Below, one piece after another: positions 32,741 to 37,174 of a stretch of 37,174 bases of DNA. The DNA is taken from positions 1-37,174 of the forward strand of contig DBQM01000048.1 of NCBI GenBank assembly GCA_002305725.1, written 5' to 3'. The number at the start of each line of letters is the position of its first letter. The first letter of the stretch is position 1. The translations under genes and the position numbers were made by a program. Source of the stretch: Ruminococcus sp. UBA1394. GTDB taxonomy: Bacteria; Bacillota; Clostridia; Oscillospirales; Ruminococcaceae. The notes under the pieces are model-generated. The model searched no databases and was not told where the DNA came from. It was given only the letters and a program-made list of their open reading frames with translations.

Positions 32741-34540
32741 ATGAAAGAATTGATGTACCCATTTGACAGCCGGTATATTCTGAAAAACAGAAAGAAAATC
32801 AGAAAGGAACTGCTGTCTGACAAAAGCGAACGTTTAAAGAAAAAAATCGCCGTTTTAGGCGGCTCGACTACTGATGATATAGTTTCAGTCCTTGACCTGT
32901 TTTTGCTTGATAATGGCATTGAGGCGGAGTTTTATCAGTCGGAGTATAACAAATACTGGGAGGACGCAATGTTCGGCAATCCGGAGCTTTTAAGCTTTTC
33001 GCCGGATCTGATATATATTCACACCACGTCAAGGAATATTACCGATTTTCCTTCCGGTATGTCTGAAAGCAGGGAACAAACTGATTGTCTGCTGAAAAAG
33101 CAGTATGAGCATTTTGAGGGAATGTGGCAGAGGCTGGGGGAGGTTTATGACTGTCCGGTTATTCAGAACAATTTTGAACAGCCGCTGTACCGCACTCTCG
33201 GAAACCGTGACGCATGGGATTTTCACGGACGTGTTAATTTCATAAGCCGACTGAACATGATGTTTTACGAGTATGCGCAGTCACACGAAAATTTCTATAT
33301 AAACGACATAAACTATATTTCTGCGCAGTACGGACTGAAAGAATGGGCGAATCCCAAGTACTGGTATATGTACAAATACGCAATGTGTCCGCAGGCGATA
33401 CCGGAATTTTCCTTTAACCTCTGTAATATTATCAAGTCGGTTTTCGGCAGAAACAAAAAGGCTCTTGCCCTTGACCTTGACAATACTCTTTGGGGCGGCG
33501 TGATCGGTGACGATACCGTTGAGGGCATAGAAATCGGGCATGAAACCCCTTTAGCTGAGGCGTACCTTGCCTTTCAGAATTATTTAAAGGAACAGACACA
33601 GCTGGGGGTACTGCTGACAGTTTGCTCAAAAAATGACGAGGAAAACGCTCTTGACGGACTGAATCACCCTGACGGCGTTTTAAAGCCGGAGGACTTTGTT
33701 TCCATAAAGGCAAACTGGGAGCCAAAGGACAGGAATATTGCCCAGTCCGCAGAGGAGCTTGGACTGCTGACTGAAAGCTTTGTGTTTGTGGACGACAATC
33801 CGGCGGAGAGGGAAATTGTAAGTATGCAGCTGGGAGTTGTTGCACCAGAAATGAACGCTCCCGAAGAATACATCAGAACTATTGACAGGAACGGTTTTTT
33901 TGAGGTTACGCAGTTTTCCAGTGACGATATTTCAAGGAATGATATGTACAAGGCGAATCTAAAAAGAACACAGTCGGCGGCGAAATTTGAAAGCTACCAT
34001 GACTACCTTTTAAGCCTTGAAATGACTGCAGAGATAGAACCGTTTTCGCCGGTCTACATTCAGAGGATAACTCAGCTGACCAACAAAAGCAATCAGTTTA
34101 ATCTGACCACAAGGCGTTACACTCAGAACGAGATTGAGGAAATTGCCGGCAGTAATGATTATATAACCCTTTACGGCAGATTGTCTGACAAGTTCGGTGA
34201 CAACGGCGTTGTGTCGGTGGTTATCGGTAAAATCAAGGGTGACGAGCTGCACATTGACCTGTGGCTTATGAGCTGCCGTGTGCTGAAAAGGGATATGGAA
34301 TATGCTATGATGGACAGTCTGGCAGGGGAGTGCCGCAAAAGAGGAATTAAGACGATTTTCGGGTACTACTATAAAACAAAGAAAAACTCAATGGTCAGCA
34401 GGCTGTATGAGCAGTTCGGGTTTGAAATGATGAGTGAGGACGAAAACGGCGACAGCGAATGGCGGCTTGAAGTTGGGGAGTATCAGAGGAAAAATGATGT
34501 TATTAAAGTGGTGACTGATAGTGTGAGTGTAGTGAATTAG
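32741..34540 (+). CDS. FkbH-like HAD-IIIC phosphatase/acyl-loading enzyme
   Basis: A 599-aa cytoplasmic protein with three parts. Residues of about 35-200 are SGNH-like (VLGGSTTDD). Residues of about 240-370 are a HAD-IIIC domain with DLDNTLWGG (Asp245, Asp247), TVCSKND (Cys295) and VDDNPAE (Asp351, Asp352). Residues of about 400-580 are GNAT-like, with the family motif NKSNQFNLTTRRY. FkbH enzymes of polyketide pathways take D-1,3-bisphosphoglycerate, remove phosphate and load glyceryl on a carrier protein. The conserved Cys in the CSKN motif is the likely acyl-holding residue, which I infer. Here the carrier protein is two genes downstream. The product is likely a glyceryl-type thioester for the MBOAT gene. 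It starts 12 bases after the DHHW gene. Confidence 0.88.
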   Translation: MKELMYPFDSRYILKNRKKIRKELLSDKSERLKKKIAVLGGSTTDDIVSVLDLFLLDNGIEAEFYQSEYNKYWEDAMFGNPELLSFSPDLIYIHTTSRNITDFPSGMSESREQTDCLLKKQYEHFEGMWQRLGEVYDCPVIQNNFEQPLYRTLGNRDAWDFHGRVNFISRLNMMFYEYAQSHENFYINDINYISAQYGLKEWANPKYWYMYKYAMCPQAIPEFSFNLCNIIKSVFGRNKKALALDLDNTLWGGVIGDDTVEGIEIGHETPLAEAYLAFQNYLKEQTQLGVLLTVCSKNDEENALDGLNHPDGVLKPEDFVSIKANWEPKDRNIAQSAEELGLLTESFVFVDDNPAEREIVSMQLGVVAPEMNAPEEYIRTIDRNGFFEVTQFSSDDISRNDMYKANLKRTQSAAKFESYHDYLLSLEMTAEIEPFSPVYIQRITQLTNKSNQFNLTTRRYTQNEIEEIAGSNDYITLYGRLSDKFGDNGVVSVVIGKIKGDELHIDLWLMSCRVLKRDMEYAMMDSLAGECRKRGIKTIFGYYYKTKKNSMVSRLYEQFGFEMMSEDENGDSEWRLEVGEYQRKNDVIKVVTDSVSVVN

Positions 34541-34556
34541 AATTTGAGGTGTAAGA

Positions 34557-35021
34557 ATGAAAAAAACACATTGTATTATAATACAGTTGATATTGTTGCT
34601 ATGGTTTTTTCTTGATATGACAGGTTTATATTTTGGAGATAAGTGTTTGGTTACGAAATCATATAAAGATGATGGAGTTTTTTTCCTGATTTATTTAGTG
34701 GCTATTATTTTATTTATTGTAAAGGAAAAGATTGGAAAGTGGCTTGTCATCGTATGGCTGGCGATGTGGTTTGGGATACAGTTTATCTGTCACGAATGGT
34801 ACACTATTTTTAATGATGGATTTATGGGAACATTGGAGGGAAAAATTGAGTATTTTTCGGGAACAATGCAGTGGCTGCAAATAGAAGGCAGATATATACC
34901 GGATGTATATCATACAATTTTACATATTCTTATATTATGCGCATTAATCAGTACAATTGTATATTCGATAAAGCTTAAGAATTCTGATTTACATCAACAA
35001 CAAAAAAGAAAGGAAAGATAA
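34557..35021 (+). CDS. Unrecognised small membrane protein in the acylation operon
   Basis: I do not recognise this 154-aa protein. It has four hydrophobic segments (about 6-27, 40-56, 62-84 and 118-138), many aromatic residues, and a short hydrophilic stretch around FMGTLEGKIEYFSG between the third and fourth. The tail is basic (HQQQKRKER). It is richer in A and T than its neighbours and uses more ATA and TTA codons, so it may have been gained separately. It starts 16 bases after the FkbH-like gene with RBS GAGGTG and ends 3 bases before the carrier protein gene, so it is part of the operon. A role as an accessory subunit of the acyltransferase is a guess from position. Confidence 0.7.
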   Translation: MKKTHCIIIQLILLLWFFLDMTGLYFGDKCLVTKSYKDDGVFFLIYLVAIILFIVKEKIGKWLVIVWLAMWFGIQFICHEWYTIFNDGFMGTLEGKIEYFSGTMQWLQIEGRYIPDVYHTILHILILCALISTIVYSIKLKNSDLHQQQKRKER

Positions 35022-35024
35022 ATT

Positions 35025-35267
35025 ATGAATAAAAATGAATTATGGGAAAGACTTAACGAGGTTTTCAGAGATGTTTTTGACGACAGAAAAATTACAGTTG
35101 ACGAAAACACCACAGCTGACGATATCGAGGACTGGGACAGTCTTGAGCATATAAATCTTGTGGAGGCAGTGGAGCAGGAGTTCAGAATGCGTTTTAAGAT
35201 GAAAGAGGTTTCCGGCATGAAGAATGTGGGAGAGATGGCAAGAATTATTGAGGAAAGAGGAAAGTAA
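35025..35267 (+). CDS. Stand-alone acyl carrier protein
   Basis: An 80-aa four-helix acyl carrier protein, cytoplasmic. The phosphopantetheine site is Ser39 in DWDSLEHIN, followed by an acidic helix II typical of carriers that dock MBOAT or synthase partners. It differs from the AcpP consensus (DSLD), so it is likely a dedicated carrier. It probably receives the acyl unit from the FkbH-like enzyme and offers it to the MBOAT protein, as DltC does for DltB. It needs a phosphopantetheinyl transferase, not present in the window. The RBS GAAAGGA overlaps the end of the preceding gene. Confidence 0.9.
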   Translation: MNKNELWERLNEVFRDVFDDRKITVDENTTADDIEDWDSLEHINLVEAVEQEFRMRFKMKEVSGMKNVGEMARIIEERGK

Positions 35268-35273
35268 AAACAA

Positions 35274-36623
35274 GTGCAGAAAAATGAAATTATTGAAATT
35301 GAAATAACTGATATCACGTCAGAGGGAAACGGCGTCGGACGGCATGAGGGCATGGCTGTGTTCGTACCGCAGACGGCTGTGGGTGATGTGATAGAGTGCA
35401 AAATTGTAAAGGTGCTGAAAAGCTATGCTTACGGCATTGTGAGCAAAATCCTTAAACCGTCAGCAGACAGAATTGAGCCGGACTGTCCGCTTTTTCCCAA
35501 GTGCGGCGGCTGTTCCTTTCGCCATTTAAGCTATGAGGCGGAGCTGAGAGCTAAGCAAAAGTTTGTCCGTGACGCTTTTACAAGAATAGGCAAGATAGAC
35601 TGTGAGTTTGAACCGATACTGGGCTGTGAGAATCCCGACGGCTACCGCAACAAGGCACAGTATCCTGTTTCGGAGTCTGACGGGGAGATGATATGTGGTT
35701 TTTACGCAAAAAGAAGTCACAGAATTATTGGCGGAACGAAGTGCAGGTTGTTGCCGGAGGAGCTTTGCAGTATTGCGGAGAGTGTTCTGGAGTTTTGCAG
35801 AAAAAGCAATATCAGTGCATACAATGAAATAACACGAAGGGGAGTACTCAGGCATATTTATCTGAGAAAAGCTCCGGCAACGGGTGAGATAATGGTATGC
35901 CTTGTGGTGACCAGAAAGTGCGATTTTACCGGACTTGCTGAGAAACTTACAGGGGAATTTCCTGCAATAAAGAGTATTGTGTTAAACGTTAATCCGGATA
36001 ATACAAATGTTATTCTTGGAAAGAAAACAGAGATTATATGGGGTGCTGCAAAGATAACTGATATTATGTGCGGCAATGTAATAAGCATTGCTCCGGAGGC
36101 ATTTTATCAGATAAATTCACCACAGGCGGAAAGGCTTTACGGTATTGCGGAGGAGTATGCCGGTCTGAAAGGTACTGAAAATCTTCTTGACCTATACTGC
36201 GGTGCCGGAACGATTGGCTTATCCATGGCTGAAAATGTAAAAAAGCTGACGGGCGTTGAAATTGTACCGCAGGCTGTTGAGAATGCAAAGGAAAATGCGG
36301 AAAACAGCGGTATTGACAATGCCGAATTTATCTGTGCTGATGCAGGCAGGGCTGCGGAAAGGCTTATGCAGTGCGGAGAGTGTCCGGACGTTGTGATAAT
36401 GGACCCGCCGAGAAAGGGTTGTGACAATCTGACGCTTGATTCAGTAGTTAAGATGAATCCGGAAAAAATTGTTATGATTTCATGCAATCCATCAACTGCT
36501 GCAAGAGATTGTGCATATCTCTCTGAAAACAAATATTTGCCCGTTAAGGTAAGGGCGGTTGATTTGTTTCCGAGGACGGGGCATGTCGAGACGGTAGTCT
36601 TGATGTCACGGGTGAAAGACTAA
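35274..36623 (+). CDS. 23S rRNA (uracil-C5) methyltransferase, RlmD/TrmA family
   Basis: A 449-aa SAM-dependent RNA methyltransferase making 5-methyluridine, most likely in 23S rRNA. An N-terminal TRAM domain (about 1-62) is followed by iron-sulfur ligands Cys71, Cys77, Cys80 and Cys157. The SAM motif LLDLYCGAGTIGLSMA, MDPPRKGCD, and the catalytic Cys404 in ISCNPST are intact. The start is GTG 35274, seven bases after the carrier protein stop; the ribosome site AGAGGAAAG is rather far away. The nearby ATG at 35283 is out of frame. The RlmCD-type assignment is by family; the target uridine is not determined. It is probably a housekeeping gene lying downstream of the acylation cassette. Confidence 0.9.
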   Translation: MQKNEIIEIEITDITSEGNGVGRHEGMAVFVPQTAVGDVIECKIVKVLKSYAYGIVSKILKPSADRIEPDCPLFPKCGGCSFRHLSYEAELRAKQKFVRDAFTRIGKIDCEFEPILGCENPDGYRNKAQYPVSESDGEMICGFYAKRSHRIIGGTKCRLLPEELCSIAESVLEFCRKSNISAYNEITRRGVLRHIYLRKAPATGEIMVCLVVTRKCDFTGLAEKLTGEFPAIKSIVLNVNPDNTNVILGKKTEIIWGAAKITDIMCGNVISIAPEAFYQINSPQAERLYGIAEEYAGLKGTENLLDLYCGAGTIGLSMAENVKKLTGVEIVPQAVENAKENAENSGIDNAEFICADAGRAAERLMQCGECPDVVIMDPPRKGCDNLTLDSVVKMNPEKIVMISCNPSTAARDCAYLSENKYLPVKVRAVDLFPRTGHVETVVLMSRVKD

Positions 36624-36846
36624 CCGCTGAAAAAGTGCCGTATTTCTGGGCTTTTCGGGCATCTGACCATCAGCGGCGGGGAACGAAAATGGCCGCAAAA
36701 ATCGCTCCTTGGGAACATATCAAAGGAAATGTTCGTAGGGTTGAGTAGGCGGTTTAGATGTCATGGAGTTGGGTTAGTGGTTTAGATGTTTTTGCAGTAG
36801 GGTTGAAGCTGTGGTTTGGATGTTGATTAAGAAGTGAGGACTGAGT
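36624..36846. other. Non-coding region with hairpin potential and degenerate repeats
   Basis: No gene is seen here. CCGCTGA at 36624-36630 can pair with TCAGCGG at 36670-36676, enclosing about 39 bases. GAACAT and AATGTTC flank a short loop at about 36713-36734. Three degenerate copies of a GGTTTAGATGT-containing unit then follow. Base use differs from the coding regions (G and T rich on this strand). Confidence 0.5.
36735..36823 (+). repeat. Three degenerate tandem repeats of about 28-34 bases
   Basis: Units of the form TAGGGTTGA..(n)..GGTTTAGATGT occur three times, with the GGTTTrGATGT part at 36751-36761, 36779-36789 and 36813-36823. Similarity is clear but imperfect, and spacing varies from 28 to 34. 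Function unknown. Confidence 0.5.
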
Positions 36847-36942
36847 ATGATTCTTGAAACAGAAAGAATTATCGCAACCGACGAAAATCATGTTGCAAGG
36901 TTACACTGTCTGGGTACGATCAAGGCAACGATATTAAAATAG
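36847..36942 (+). pseudogene. 31-codon ORF, possible 5' remnant of a GNAT-type gene
   Basis: An open frame begins MILETERIIATD after a well-placed AGGA and stops at TAG after 31 codons. The first residues look like the common GNAT acetyltransferase start (MILETERLI), but the rest does not continue that fold. It may be a gene cut by the insertion of the mobile element whose recombinase follows, or just a short chance frame. Confidence 0.3.
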
Positions 36943-36958
36943 TCATTAGACAGAGTGA

Positions 36959-36994
36959 GGCTCCCACACTGCCATCAGCGGCAGTAAGGGAGCC
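36959..36994. terminator. Strong hairpin downstream of the recombinase gene
   Basis: GGCTCCC pairs with GGGAGCC, with an inner ACTGCC/GGCAGT stem around ATCAGC. It sits between the recombinase stop (minus strand) and the ORF remnant. A long T tract is missing on the minus strand, so termination is probable but not certain; it could also be a boundary structure. Confidence 0.6.
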
Positions 36995-36999
36995 TTGCT

Positions 37000-37174
37000 T
37001 TAAGCCTCGATATTGATTGTAATGCCGGACTTGAAATCTACGGTGAAGTGATTGTCGAAAACGGTAATCTTTGCAATCAGGCGGCTGACCAGCGTCTCAT
37101 CAAACTCTGTGATGGTGGAAGGCTGGTTCTTGACGAAATCCTGCAGGTCTCGGATCTGCTTCATCTGTTCATCT
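37000..37174 (-). CDS. Large serine recombinase, C-terminal end (partial)
   Basis: The last 57 codons of a gene that runs in from the right edge on the minus strand. The reading frame includes STITEFDETLVSRLIAKITV and ends FKSGITINIEA, then TAA. This pattern (EFDE-LV..LI.KITV....F.V.FKSG) is the usual C-terminus of large serine recombinases of clostridial integrative elements (TndX/resolvase family with DUF4368). The catalytic domain is outside the window. It implies an integrated mobile element whose end is near 36945. Base use is more GC-rich than in the host genes. Confidence 0.78.
   Translation of the reverse strand, partial: DEQMKQIRDLQDFVKNQPSTITEFDETLVSRLIAKITVFDNHFTVDFKSGITINIEA

Overview
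The window looks like part of the chromosome of a Ruminococcus-type member of the Oscillospiraceae (Clostridia). The evidence is a secreted GH5 cellulase with a C-terminal type I dockerin, small Firmicutes families (a DUF4250-like protein, a probable DUF5711 protein), a ClpE-type chaperone, a group II ECF module, and many clean sigma-A promoters (TTGACA-17-TATAAT) and GGAGG-type ribosome binding sites. No rRNA, tRNA or CRISPR array was seen. The assignment is by gene content only.

Layout. 1-5430: half of a terminal-inverted-repeat element, the cellulase, an iron-dependent alcohol dehydrogenase, a second palindromic element inside the leader of a chorismate mutase/prephenate dehydratase gene, and a convergent short-chain dehydrogenase. 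5560-11400: a PrsA-like lipoprotein that lacks parvulin active-site residues, then ruvC-ruvA-ruvB, glmM and a flavodoxin-fold protein with an Isf-like cysteine motif. 11420-18283: an RlmI-like methyltransferase, ecfA1-ecfA2-ecfT, a YfhO-family membrane protein and truA. 18283-22961: a complete MITE-like element, a membrane-anchored DUF5711-like protein, a CvpA-family protein and clpE. 22975-24568: a 58-aa DUF4250-like protein and a secreted protein with InlB-type repeats. 24608-27089: a sulfur assimilation operon (O-acetylhomoserine sulfhydrylase and cysteine synthase) behind a leader that holds a 23-codon ORF. 27109-29623: a divergent short-chain dehydrogenase and an NfeD-SPFH membrane pair.

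The most interesting region is 29675-35267. It encodes an MBOAT O-acyltransferase, a DHHW/AlgX-like extracytoplasmic protein, a three-domain FkbH-like enzyme, a small unrecognised membrane protein and a stand-alone acyl carrier protein. Together these parallel DltB, DltD, DltA and DltC. Because FkbH enzymes are known to load glyceryl units from 1,3-bisphosphoglycerate onto carrier proteins, the cassette may export glyceryl (or a related hydroxyacyl group) and esterify a surface polymer with it. It is followed by an rlmD-like rRNA methyltransferase gene.

The right end (36624-37174) is accessory. It holds degenerate tandem repeats, a 31-codon fragment resembling the start of a GNAT gene, a strong hairpin, and the last 57 codons of a large serine recombinase on the minus strand. 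This suggests that an integrated mobile element starts here and continues beyond the window.
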